This document shows, piece by piece, positions 43,384-51,694 of a DNA stretch of 64,000 nt. The translations under genes were made by a program, and so were the position numbers. How positions within the stretch are numbered: the first letter of the stretch is position 1; each line of letters begins with the position of its first letter. The stretch comes from CAYGOC01 sp964351495 (GTDB lineage Bacteria > Chlamydiota > Chlamydiia > Chlamydiales > SM23-39), in contig CAYGOC010000005.1 in assembly GCA_964351495.1 (NCBI GenBank), forward strand, positions 1-64,000, given 5' to 3'. The notes under the pieces were generated by a model, which ran no database searches, had not been told where the DNA came from, and saw nothing but the letters and a program-made list of their open reading frames with translations.

Positions 43384-44474
43384 AAGCTTTTTTGTAAACA
43401 AGAGGCAAAAGAAGGGATAGAGTGGTAGTTTTCATACAGCTTTTGTGCTTTTTGTAGTCTTACAAGAAGGGACTCATTTTTAGAAAGAGTTTCTATTTGG
43501 GATAAGATCTCTTTATTCCAATCTATAATCACCTCTGAAATACCGAGTTTTTTTGCTTCAAAGGCAAGCCAACTTCCCTCTTTGATTACAGGAATTTTTC
43601 CTGCAATGATAGATTCTACAAAAATACCGGAGGTTCCCTCTTTGTAGACTGTAGGATCGTAAGGAAGGAGAATAAAAGAAGATTCCTGTAAAAAGCTAGA
43701 AAACTCCTCTCTTGTAAGCTCCTCTTGTATAAACTGACAAAAAGGGTAGCTTTCTTTACAAAGAAAAGGCTTGGCGGTCTCTGCGACAAGGAGCTTCAAA
43801 GAACTTTTTTTTTGCAGAAGCTCCAAGGAGAGCTGCTGAATTTCAAAAAGCCCTTTTTCTTTTCGTATAGAGCCTCCGGGCCACCATAAAAAGGAAGATC
43901 TCTTTTTAGAGGTAAAATGAGTATTTCCATGAGGTATGGGAAGAACGGTAACAGGTATTTTAAAATGAGGTTCTTGCCCTTTTTGCAAAAGTTCACTATC
44001 GGAAAAAAGTTGAAAGTTTTTTTCCCCAAGGCGAAACCGGAATAAAAAATGAAGTAAGGTATAGAAGTGCTTCTTCTTTCCCCGGTATACATAGCGGTGT
44101 AAAATCCAAAGTCGTAATTTTTTTCTAGAGAAAAAAAGGGCAAAAAAGAGAGAGGCCATATGAAACACTTCAAAGTGTTCTAAGAAAAAAATAGAATAGG
44201 GAGGCATTTTGTGAATCTCTTTTTTTAAAGAGAAAAAGTGACGAAAGAATAGGGAGATCTTTTTTTTTGAGGTTTTCTTTTTTTTCCAGGAATCTTCAGG
44301 AAGAACTCTTTTCCAATTTTGGGTAAGGGATAGAGGGGTGTTTTGGGGAACTAAGGCTATATAGTCCCATTGTAGACTTTTTACTGCTTTTTCCACGGCT
44401 ATATGGTAAGTATATACGTGTCCTACTTGGTCGTGGAGTAGAGGAAGAAAAGCGTAAAAATGATTTTTTCCCAT
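43350..44474 (-). CDS. GT4-like glycosyltransferase
   Basis: 374 residues with two-domain GT-B character. The N-terminus contains HDQVGHVYTYHIAVEKA. The C-terminal domain contains VTVLPIPHGN near 192, WWPGGSIRKEKGLFEI near 212, EEFSSFLQESSFILLPYDPTVYKEGTSGIFVESIIAGKIPV, cut here to the E-x7-E-like GT4 donor site EGTSGIFVE near 290. The chain is rich in Phe/Lys. The donor is inferred to be a nucleotide sugar. Start ATG 44474 is 33 bases from the start of the divergent GT9 gene, with a shared palindromic promoter core. Its end overlaps the ABC gene end. Confidence 0.8.
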   Translation of the reverse strand: MGKNHFYAFLPLLHDQVGHVYTYHIAVEKAVKSLQWDYIALVPQNTPLSLTQNWKRVLPEDSWKKKKTSKKKISLFFRHFFSLKKEIHKMPPYSIFFLEHFEVFHMASLFFALFFSRKKLRLWILHRYVYRGKKKHFYTLLHFLFRFRLGEKNFQLFSDSELLQKGQEPHFKIPVTVLPIPHGNTHFTSKKRSSFLWWPGGSIRKEKGLFEIQQLSLELLQKKSSLKLLVAETAKPFLCKESYPFCQFIQEELTREEFSSFLQESSFILLPYDPTVYKEGTSGIFVESIIAGKIPVIKEGSWLAFEAKKLGISEVIIDWNKEILSQIETLSKNESLLVRLQKAQKLYENYHSIPSFASCLQKSFYKEVEARLVD

Positions 44475-44486
44475 AAGAATTAGTTA

Positions 44487-44496
44487 TTGTATACAA
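44487..44496. promoter_or_regulatory. Palindromic bidirectional -10 region between GT4 and GT9 genes
   Basis: TTGTATACAA is a perfect 10-base palindrome containing TATACA in both orientations. It lies 12 bases from the GT4 ATG (44474) and 11 bases from the GT9 GTG (44508), so one core could serve both genes; no separate -10 is visible in the 33-base gap. Confidence 0.4.
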
Positions 44497-44507
44497 GGAA
44501 AAGCTTT

Positions 44508-45662
44508 GTGCAAGAGAAAAAAAAATCTCCTCTTAGAGGGAAATATTTAATCCAAAATAAAAAGGCTCTCTTTCTACTTCATGCGGTGGATCTTTTTTTG
44601 AAAGGGAAAACCTTTTTTTCGAAAAAACACTTTTCTTTTAAGGAGCCCAAAAAGGTTTTACTTTCGAATATTGCTCATTTAGGAGATGTTCTTTTGATGA
44701 GTTCCCTTCTTCCTGTTTTACATAAGTATATTCCTGGTGTAAAGATAGGAATTTTAGTAGCAAGTTCTTCTTCTTGTGTTTTAGAAAAGCATCCCTTGGT
44801 AGAAAAAATACACTATCTAGATCACTGGAAGCTTGAGAGAAAAAAGCGTTCTTTTTTTCAAAAGTGGAGAAACTATAAGAATAGCTTTCGAAAAGCTCTT
44901 TTTGAAATCGAACAAGAACAGTATGAAGTAGCTATTGATTTAGGATATCACTTTCCGAATGCTATACCTCTTTTATACAAAGCAAAAATTCCTGTTAGAA
45001 TTGGATATAGCTCTGGCGGCTTTTCTCCACTGCTTACCCATCCTAAAAAATGGAAGTGGGAGAAAAAATCGGCTGCCTATTATTTTTTAGATCTTCTGTT
45101 TTTTCTTACAATTTCTGAAAAAGAGAAGTTAAAGCCCTCTCTTTTTGCTTCTATAAAAAAGGAGGAGAGTTTTTCTGAATATATTGTAATTCATATGGGG
45201 ACAGGAAGTGATTTAAAAAAATGGCCTATCCCCTACTGGAAAAAACTCGTAGAAAAACTTTCCTTAGAAAATATTCATTTGGTTTTTACGGGAAAAGGAG
45301 AAAAAGAGAGAAAAGAGGTAGAAGAGGTGGTAAAAGGTCTTGCCTCTTCTTCTTTTTCTTATAGGGAAGCCTCTTGGGAGGAATATGTATTGTTAGTAAA
45401 AAAAGCAAAGGGGTTGATTGCTGTAGATACGGTAGCAGGTCATGTAGCTTCTTCTTTTTCTATCCCGTCTGTTTTGATTTATACAGGGATCAATCTCATA
45501 GAAAACTGGAGACCTTTAAATGAGAAAGCGGAAGTACTAGTGAAAAAACTCCCCTGCTATCCCTGCCATAGAAGCAGGGGTTGCTTTAGCATGGAATGCA
45601 TAAGGGGAGTTTCTCCAGAAGAAGTTTTTAAAAAAGCAAAGAGCCTTTTTCAAAAGAGTTAG
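44508..45662 (+). CDS. GT9 family (heptosyltransferase-like) glycosyltransferase
   Basis: 384 residues from GTG 44508, which has AAGGAA eight bases upstream; TTG 44487 is an alternative seven codons earlier. GT9 signatures: VLLSNIAHLGDVLLMSSLLPVL near 52, EVAIDLGYHFPNAIPLLYKA-PVRIGY near 145, IVIHMGTGSDLKKWPIPYWKKL near 226 and GLIAVDTVAGHVASSFSIPSVLIY, which correspond to the ADP-heptose binding region of WaaC/WaaF. The C-terminal CYPCHRSRGC is like the Cys-rich end of some GT9 enzymes. Since the cluster contains a heptose-type activation module, heptosyl transfer to a lipid core is a reasonable inference. Confidence 0.85.
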   Translation: MQEKKKSPLRGKYLIQNKKALFLLHAVDLFLKGKTFFSKKHFSFKEPKKVLLSNIAHLGDVLLMSSLLPVLHKYIPGVKIGILVASSSSCVLEKHPLVEKIHYLDHWKLERKKRSFFQKWRNYKNSFRKALFEIEQEQYEVAIDLGYHFPNAIPLLYKAKIPVRIGYSSGGFSPLLTHPKKWKWEKKSAAYYFLDLLFFLTISEKEKLKPSLFASIKKEESFSEYIVIHMGTGSDLKKWPIPYWKKLVEKLSLENIHLVFTGKGEKERKEVEEVVKGLASSSFSYREASWEEYVLLVKKAKGLIAVDTVAGHVASSFSIPSVLIYTGINLIENWRPLNEKAEVLVKKLPCYPCHRSRGCFSMECIRGVSPEEVFKKAKSLFQKS

Positions 45663-46483
45663 TTATAGTAAATATCCCCTGTATCTATAAGGCCTTTTTG
45701 GATGTAATAGTCCATGTTTTCTTGGATACATTTTGGAAAACTGGAGTCCACTTCCACTCTTTCAAAGTTTTGTATAGCTTTATGGATATTGGGAATGTTT
45801 TGTGTAGATAGGTCAAAGTCTTGAAAGTGAGAAAAAGAGTGAATTTTTTCATGATATAAAGCAAAGCCGCCCATATTGCTAAAGTGCCATCCTCCAGAAG
45901 GGTAGAAATGTTTGTATCTCTCATTTCTAATTCCATCTGTTCCGATTCTTTTTACTACAGAAAATAAAGAGATAGCGGGACCCACTAAACGAGAAGGATC
46001 TTTTCTATTTAAGTAGAAACGGTAAAAGTCACAACCACAACCTAAAATCCGCTTTCTTCTAGAAAGAGTTTGGATCATCTTAGGGAGCTCGTGTGGTTTT
46101 ACAATTTCATCTGTATCAGAGACAATGACTACATCGGAGTCCTGAAGGCCTTTGAGTCCTTTTATTAGCATTTTTCTTTGATATTCTTCTCTTTTCCAAG
46201 GATTATCGGTTTCTAGCCAATCATCTAGTTTTATATGGATGATTTTATCCAGGTATTTGGAGAAAAGAGCTTTATTTTCTTCAAAATAGAAGGGCTTTTT
46301 GTTTCCGCTAAAGGTTTGAGAAGCTTCTAAAAGAACAAATTTATCTACATGGTCATAAAGCTCTTCCAAGTGGATTTGCAAAACTTCGAGTTCATTGAAA
46401 AACAAGAAACAGTCATACACTTTAGAGAACAAAGAGGAGGTGAAACAAACACAACAAGCAAATAAAAAACCCCATTTTTTCAT
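45659..46483 (-). CDS. GT17-like glycosyltransferase with signal peptide, copy 1
   Basis: 274 residues. A hydrophobic N-terminus (FLFACCVCFTSSLFSK, about 5-21) looks like a cleavable Sec signal. The mature part starts with VYDCFLFFNELEVLQIHLEELYDHVDKFVLLEASQTFSG, here reduced to FFNELEVLQIHLEEL and VDKFVLLEA, the signature of GT17 (beta-1,4-mannosyl-glycoprotein N-acetylglucosaminyltransferase) proteins. VVIVSDTDEIV near 117 supplies the DxD-type metal site, and GGWHFSNMGG near 212 the conserved C-terminal GT17 motif. It is divergent from a paralogue at 46657. The last four bases overlap the GT9 end. Confidence 0.82.
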   Translation of the reverse strand: MKKWGFLFACCVCFTSSLFSKVYDCFLFFNELEVLQIHLEELYDHVDKFVLLEASQTFSGNKKPFYFEENKALFSKYLDKIIHIKLDDWLETDNPWKREEYQRKMLIKGLKGLQDSDVVIVSDTDEIVKPHELPKMIQTLSRRKRILGCGCDFYRFYLNRKDPSRLVGPAISLFSVVKRIGTDGIRNERYKHFYPSGGWHFSNMGGFALYHEKIHSFSHFQDFDLSTQNIPNIHKAIQNFERVEVDSSFPKCIQENMDYYIQKGLIDTGDIYYN

Positions 46484-46656
46484 AGAACAATCCTTATGGT
46501 TAAAAAATGGGGGTTATTCTCCCCTTATGGGTTTTTAAAAGACAAGTTTTTTTTGTTAAGAAAAAGCATCTAGAAAAGGAAAGAAAGTCTTTTCGAAAAG
46601 AGAATGTTTAGATAGAGTGGTTCGACTTTTACAAAAAAATATTTCAGGAGAATTTT

Positions 46657-47562
46657 ATGAAAAAATGGTGTTTTGTTTTTTTTCTGCTTTTAGCTTCCTT
46701 GCAGGCTAAAGTGTATGATTGCTTTATCTTTTTTAATGAGTTTGACGTTTTGCAGATTCGTTTGGAAGAGCTTTATGACCATGTAGATAAATTTGTAATA
46801 GTAGAATCTGCTATGAGCCATAGAGGGTTGAAAAAACTGTACAACTTAGAGAATAACTGGGATAGATTTGCTAAGTACCGGGACAAAATAGTCTATTTAA
46901 AGATGGATACTTTGCAAGGAGAGTGTGCAGGATCTAGAGAAAACTGTCAGAAAAATTATGCTAAAAAATGGCTTTTAGAAAATGGGAAAGATGATGATTT
47001 AGTACTGTTTTCTGATGCGGACGAGATACCTCCCGCTTCTTCTATAGAGTTTGCCAAGCAGTTAATCGAGACAAATCCCGTTATTGCGTTTGAGCAAAAA
47101 ATGTATCGCCATTTTCTAAACAGAAAAGCGCCTGATAGTGAAGACTGGATAGGAACTATAGGAATTCAGCTTCGCTATTTAAAGTATGCTCCAGCGGAGT
47201 TAAATGGGTTGAGATGCCGTATTTGTTTTGAAAAGTGCACAGATGTTCCCGGGATAAAACCAAGAACGGGTAAAAAAGCAAAAAAGTTTCCTTATAAGCT
47301 AAGTGGAGAAAAGGTACAGGTTCCTCTTATCAAGGGAGGCTGGCATTTTTCTTACATGGGAGGGTATGCTAATTTTCGGGAGAAAGTAACTCATTGGATT
47401 CATTGGGAAAACCCCAGTCCTCAAACAAAACAAGCCTGGGAAGGAGAAGTCTTTATGCATCCTTTAGTAGAAATCGATGAAAGCTATCCCCAGTTTGTGC
47501 GAGATAATAAGGCTCATTTTAAAGAAATCGGACTGATTGATGAAGCCAGAGAATCTGCTTGA
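46657..47562 (+). CDS. GT17-like glycosyltransferase with signal peptide, copy 2
   Basis: 301 residues. The N-terminal signal (CFVFFLLLASLQA then K19) ends in a plausible AxA-like site. Like copy 1 it has VYDCFIFFNEFDVLQIRLEEL, VDKFVIVESA, the DxD site LVLFSDADEIP near 127 and KGGWHFSYMGGY near 227. Copy 2 has a Cys-rich insertion (CRICFEKCTDV near 188-198, and CAGSRENC near 91-98) that copy 1 lacks, fitting an oxidising compartment. It stands directly before operon A (50-base gap) and may be co-transcribed with it. Confidence 0.82.
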   Translation: MKKWCFVFFLLLASLQAKVYDCFIFFNEFDVLQIRLEELYDHVDKFVIVESAMSHRGLKKLYNLENNWDRFAKYRDKIVYLKMDTLQGECAGSRENCQKNYAKKWLLENGKDDDLVLFSDADEIPPASSIEFAKQLIETNPVIAFEQKMYRHFLNRKAPDSEDWIGTIGIQLRYLKYAPAELNGLRCRICFEKCTDVPGIKPRTGKKAKKFPYKLSGEKVQVPLIKGGWHFSYMGGYANFREKVTHWIHWENPSPQTKQAWEGEVFMHPLVEIDESYPQFVRDNKAHFKEIGLIDEARESA

Positions 47563-47612
47563 GATAAAACTTCAGTCTGATTAATTTGGTTTTTCTTTAG
47601 GAGGGGTGAGTT

Positions 47613-48599
47613 ATGCACATTTTGGTTCCGGGAGGAGCAGGTTATGTTGGGTCAAAACTAGTTTTTCACCTTTTGCAAAAAGGGTACAAGGTAACAGTCT
47701 TGGATCTTTTTTTGTATGGGGAACAGGTTTTTTCTTCCATAAAAGGGCATCCTCACCTCTCTCTTGTCAAAGCAGATATTAGAGATGAAAAGGCGGTAGA
47801 AGAATCTCTTTTAGGGATAGACGCCGTAATTCACCTTGCGTGTATTTCCAATGATCCTAGTTTTGAGCTCAATCCTGCTTTGGGTAAGTCGATCAATTTA
47901 GATAGTTTTGAGCCTTTTGTAAGGCTTGCTAAAAAACAAGGAGTAAAGCGGTTCATTTATGCCTCTTCTTCTTCTGTGTATGGCATTAAACAAGAAAAAA
48001 ATGTGGATGAGACGGTTTCTTTGGAGCCTTTAACTGACTATTCTAAGTTTAAGGCGGAGTGTGAAAAGATCTTATTTCAGTATCTTTCAGAAGATTTTGA
48101 GGCAGTCGTAGTAAGACCTGCTACTGTATGTGGAGTATCTCCAAGGCAAAGGCTTGATTTGATCGTCAATATTTTGGCAAACCATGCATTTCATAAAAGA
48201 AAAGTGCAGGTGATTGGAGGTGATCAACTTCGTCCGAATATTCATATAGAAGATATGGTAAGAGCTTATATTCATATTTTAGAAAGTCCTAAAGAAAGAA
48301 TTCAGGGAGAAATATTCAACGTGGGATATGAAAACCATTCTGTTTCTCATTTGGCCCATCTTGTGCAAAAGAAGATAGGATCTGATGTTGTGGTCGAAAC
48401 AGTAGAGACAGATGATCCTAGGTCTTATCATATTTCTTCTGAAAAGATAGGAAGAAAATTACAGTTTTTCCCCCGTTTTACGATAGAGCAAGCAGTAGAA
48501 GACTTGAAAAAAGCTTTTGAAAAAGATTTATTTCCCAAATCTTTGGAGGATGCTAGCTATTTTAATGTGAAAAAGATGAAGGAGATAGCCCTTGTATGA
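47613..48599 (+). CDS. NAD-dependent epimerase/dehydratase (extended SDR) 1
   Basis: 328 residues. Rossmann motif GGAGYVGSKLV near residue 7, DIRD near 55, HLACISNDP near 73, active-site YASSSSVYG and Y..K in DYSKFKAEC near 140. RPATVCG follows the pattern of NDP-sugar epimerases/dehydratases. The GGAG upstream (AGGAGGGG) is close to ATG 47613. It starts operon A and overlaps the next gene (ATGA). In the presence of the GmhA-like gene it might act as an ADP-heptose-epimerase-like enzyme, but specificity cannot be read off. Confidence 0.85.
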   Translation: MHILVPGGAGYVGSKLVFHLLQKGYKVTVLDLFLYGEQVFSSIKGHPHLSLVKADIRDEKAVEESLLGIDAVIHLACISNDPSFELNPALGKSINLDSFEPFVRLAKKQGVKRFIYASSSSVYGIKQEKNVDETVSLEPLTDYSKFKAECEKILFQYLSEDFEAVVVRPATVCGVSPRQRLDLIVNILANHAFHKRKVQVIGGDQLRPNIHIEDMVRAYIHILESPKERIQGEIFNVGYENHSVSHLAHLVQKKIGSDVVVETVETDDPRSYHISSEKIGRKLQFFPRFTIEQAVEDLKKAFEKDLFPKSLEDASYFNVKKMKEIALV

Positions 48600-49594
48600 A
48601 AGCGTTAGTTACAGGGGGAGCGGGGTTTATAGGAAGTCATGTAGTAGAGCTTTTAGCAAAAGAGGGTCTAGAGGTTGTGGTGCTCGATAACCTTTCTAGA
48701 GGAAAAAAAGATTATCTGAAAAAGGCTTTAGAGAATCCAAACGTCTCTTTACAAGTAGTAGATATTCGTAACGAAAAAGAGATAGCTCCTTTTTTTAAAG
48801 GGGTGGATTGGGTATTTCATTTAGCGGCTTTGGCAGATATAGTGCCCTCTATTGAAGAGCCTAAAGAGTATTTTTCTGTAAACGTAGACGGGACTTTTTC
48901 TGTTTTAGAATGCGCGAAAAAAGCGAAGGTGAAAAAGTTTCTCTATGCAGCATCTTCTTCTTGCTATGGGCTAGCAAATATTTTTCCCACTGCTGAAACG
49001 GCGCCTATTTCTACGGAATATCCGTATGCTTTGACTAAATACTTAGGGGAGGAGCTGGTACTTCATTGGGGGAGGGTATATCAACTTCCTGTTGTTTCTC
49101 TACGTCTTTTTAATGTCTATGGTCTCAGAGCTAGAACTTCGGGAACTTATGGAGCGGTATTTGGGGTTTTTATGGCGCAAAAGCTACATAAAAAACCTTT
49201 TACGATAGTGGGAGATGGAAAGCAAACAAGAGATTTTACTTTTGTAACGGATGTAGCTAAAGCTTTTTATGAGGCAGCAAAATCTAGTGTAAAGCAAGAG
49301 ATTATGAATGTGGGAAGCTCGAAGCATCATAGCGTAAATTATATTGTAAAACTGTTGGGGGGCGATTTTGTTTTTATTCCTAAAAGGCCGGGTGAACCTG
49401 ACTGTACTTTTGCGGATGTAGGGAAAATAGAAAAGCTTCTTGGTTGGAAGGCGCAAGTGTCTATAGAGGAAGGGGTCCAAACTCTTGTAGAAAACATCGA
49501 CTCTTTTAAGGAAGCTCCTTTATGGGATTCAGAGAAGATTGCAGAGGCTACTAAAAGTTGGTTTTATCATTTGGGGAAAAAAGAGCATGTTTAG
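48596..49594 (+). CDS. NAD-dependent epimerase/dehydratase (extended SDR) 2, UDP-glucose-4-epimerase-like
   Basis: 332 residues. VTGGAGFIGSHVVELL near 4, DNLSRGKKDYL near 32, HLAALADIVPSIEEP near 75, AASSSCYG near 118, YALTKYLGEEL near 143 (Y..K) and RLFNVYGLRART near 170, then DGKQTRDFTFVTDVAKA. These are the GalE/WbpP-type epimerase signatures with NAD cofactor. The ATG overlaps the previous stop, and the next ORF starts inside its last codons (49587), which shows a tightly packed operon. Confidence 0.88.
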   Translation: MKALVTGGAGFIGSHVVELLAKEGLEVVVLDNLSRGKKDYLKKALENPNVSLQVVDIRNEKEIAPFFKGVDWVFHLAALADIVPSIEEPKEYFSVNVDGTFSVLECAKKAKVKKFLYAASSSCYGLANIFPTAETAPISTEYPYALTKYLGEELVLHWGRVYQLPVVSLRLFNVYGLRARTSGTYGAVFGVFMAQKLHKKPFTIVGDGKQTRDFTFVTDVAKAFYEAAKSSVKQEIMNVGSSKHHSVNYIVKLLGGDFVFIPKRPGEPDCTFADVGKIEKLLGWKAQVSIEEGVQTLVENIDSFKEAPLWDSEKIAEATKSWFYHLGKKEHV

Positions 49595-50180
49595 CAAGCA
49601 GTCTTTTCTATTACAAAAGCTTATTGGGTCTTCTGTTTATTCTAACAAGGAAAGGGAGCTTTCTGAAGAGGAGGCTTTTTTAGCTACCTACGTACTTTTG
49701 CAAAAAGTAAAAAAAGAAAAGGGCAGAGCCTATTTTTTAGGAAATGGAGGAAGCGCTGCTATTGCTTCTCATTTTTCTGTTGATTGGCTAAATAAGCTGA
49801 GCATTCCCAGTTTTACTTTTTATGAAATTAGCCAAATAACGGCTATTGCCAATGATTTTGGGTATGAAAAGGTATTCTCTTTCCCTTTAGAAAAGTGTCT
49901 CCAGAAACAGGATTTGGTAATAGCGATTAGTAGTTCGGGGGAGTCTAAAAACATTTTACAAGGAGTCCTTGCAGCGCAAAAAAAAGGGGCGAACATTCTT
50001 ACTTTAAGTGGATTTTCAGAAGAGAATCCTCTTCGGTTTTTAGGAGATATTAATTACTGGGTCCCCAGTAAAGAATATGGCCTTGTAGAGTCGGCTCATT
50101 TTATTTTATTGCATACTTTGGTAGATAAGTCGGGAGAATATTTAATGGAGAAAGAGCCTGAGTTATGTCTACAAAAATAA
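49587..50180 (+). CDS. SIS-domain isomerase, GmhA-like (sedoheptulose-7-phosphate isomerase)
   Basis: 197 residues, the GmhA size. The phosphosugar-binding site reads AYFLGNGGSAAIASHFSVDW near 51 and the second motif VIAISSSGESKNILQG near 114. GmhA converts sedoheptulose 7-phosphate to glycero-manno-heptose 7-phosphate. ATG 49587 overlaps the end of the epimerase gene. The next gene, a kinase/nucleotidyltransferase, overlaps its end by 16 bases, which supports a heptose or heptose-like pathway. A GmhB phosphatase is not in the window. Confidence 0.85.
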   Translation: MFSKQSFLLQKLIGSSVYSNKERELSEEEAFLATYVLLQKVKKEKGRAYFLGNGGSAAIASHFSVDWLNKLSIPSFTFYEISQITAIANDFGYEKVFSFPLEKCLQKQDLVIAISSSGESKNILQGVLAAQKKGANILTLSGFSEENPLRFLGDINYWVPSKEYGLVESAHFILLHTLVDKSGEYLMEKEPELCLQK

Positions 50181-51694
50181 AAACATACGAAGAGATTTTT
50201 TCTCTTCTTCTATCTTATAAACAGGAAAAGAAAAAGGTTGTTCAGTGTCACGGTGTATTTGATCTTTTGCATCCGGGACATATTCGGCATCTTCGGGAAG
50301 CTAAAAAACAAGGGGATGTTTTAATTGTTACCCTCACTCCGGATCGATTTGTGAATAAGGGGCCGGGTAGGCCTGTTTTCCATCAAGAGCTTCGGATGGA
50401 ATCGATAGCTGCGTTAGATTGTGTAGATTTTGTAGTGTTAAATGACTCTCCTGATGCGGTCTCTTCCATATCTCGGATAAAGCCTGATATTTATGTAAAG
50501 GGCGTTGAATATAAAGAAGAAGAAAAGGATGTAACCCAAAAAATTACAGAAGAGAGAAGATCGGTAGAGGCTCATAAGGGAACTATTTATTTTACAGATG
50601 ACATTGTTTTTAGTTCTTCTTCTTTATTGAACCAATTTTTTGATCCTATGCCTAAGGGAGTGCAAAAGTTTTTACGCACAATTAAGGGGAAATACACTTT
50701 AGGGCAGCTCATAGAGAAAGTAGAGGCTTTTTCTGAGATAAAAGTACTCGTTGTGGGAGATGCTATTTTAGATGTTTATCAATATGTAGATCCTTTAGGG
50801 CAGGCTGGTAAAGGGATTCACATGGTAGCTTCTTGTAGAGAAAAAGAGCAGTTTTTAGGGGGATCTCTTATTTTAGCAAATCATCTAGCCGAGTTTACTC
50901 CTAACGTGGATTTAGTTACCGGTCTTGGTTTCTCTTGTCCCTACGAATCTTGGATAAGGGAAAAATTAAATCCAAAAGTAAAATCTCACTTTTTATCGAC
51001 AACGCAAAAAGAGACCCTTATTAAAAAGCGATATGTCTTAAAAGAGGGAGCTACTCTTTCTAAGCTTTTTGAGACCTATTCTTGTAATGCGGAACTTTTA
51101 GAAAAAGAAAAAAGAGAAAATTTAGAAGATCTTTTGACGTCTCTTTCAGAAAAGGCAGACTTAGTGCTTGTTTGTGATTTTGGAAATGGGTTTTTAAGCC
51201 CCTCTGTCGCAGAAAAAATTAGCAAACTCCCCTCTTTTTTAGCGATTAACACACAGATTAACTCGGGGAACAGAGGTCTTCATGCTATTTCTAGGTATGA
51301 AAGGGCAAACTTCATCTCTTTAAACGAACCGGAGGCTAGACTTGCTTTTCATGATCGCTATAGTCCCCTTGATTTTTTAATAGAAGATATTCTTTCTAAG
51401 ATGCAGGCAAATTATATTGCTATTACACGGGGTGTACAAGGGGTTATTTGTAAAAGTGCAAACAGTGCAAATGGGCAAGAGATTCCCGCTTTAAATGATA
51501 GAGCGGTAGATAGAATAGGAGCGGGCGATAGTTTTTTTGCTCTTTCTTCTTTAGCTGCTTTCAAAAATCTTCCTGTTGAGCTAGTGGGTTTTTTTGGAGC
51601 TATTGCTGCTGCTTTAGATGTTCAAATTGTAGGTAATAGAGATCCTGTTCGTAAGTCACAATTTTTAAAGTATCTGACAAGGCTTTTAAAGTGA
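50165..51694 (+). CDS. Nucleotidyltransferase-PfkB kinase fusion (HldE domains in reversed order)
   Basis: 509 residues. Residues about 20-150 are a cytidylyltransferase-like domain: VVQCHGVFDLLHPGHIRHL near 20, TPDRFVNKGPGRPVF, and DIYVKGVEY near 115. Residues about 185-505 form a PfkB/ribokinase-type kinase: VLVVGDAILDVYQY, GGSLILANHLAEF, and the C-terminal GAGDSFFALSSLAA, which holds the catalytic Asp. In HldE the kinase comes first and the adenylyltransferase second; here the order is reversed. Phosphorylation and nucleotide activation of a heptose phosphate is the inferred role. The stop overlaps the next start (GTGA). Confidence 0.85.
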   Translation: MSTKIKTYEEIFSLLLSYKQEKKKVVQCHGVFDLLHPGHIRHLREAKKQGDVLIVTLTPDRFVNKGPGRPVFHQELRMESIAALDCVDFVVLNDSPDAVSSISRIKPDIYVKGVEYKEEEKDVTQKITEERRSVEAHKGTIYFTDDIVFSSSSLLNQFFDPMPKGVQKFLRTIKGKYTLGQLIEKVEAFSEIKVLVVGDAILDVYQYVDPLGQAGKGIHMVASCREKEQFLGGSLILANHLAEFTPNVDLVTGLGFSCPYESWIREKLNPKVKSHFLSTTQKETLIKKRYVLKEGATLSKLFETYSCNAELLEKEKRENLEDLLTSLSEKADLVLVCDFGNGFLSPSVAEKISKLPSFLAINTQINSGNRGLHAISRYERANFISLNEPEARLAFHDRYSPLDFLIEDILSKMQANYIAITRGVQGVICKSANSANGQEIPALNDRAVDRIGAGDSFFALSSLAAFKNLPVELVGFFGAIAAALDVQIVGNRDPVRKSQFLKYLTRLLK

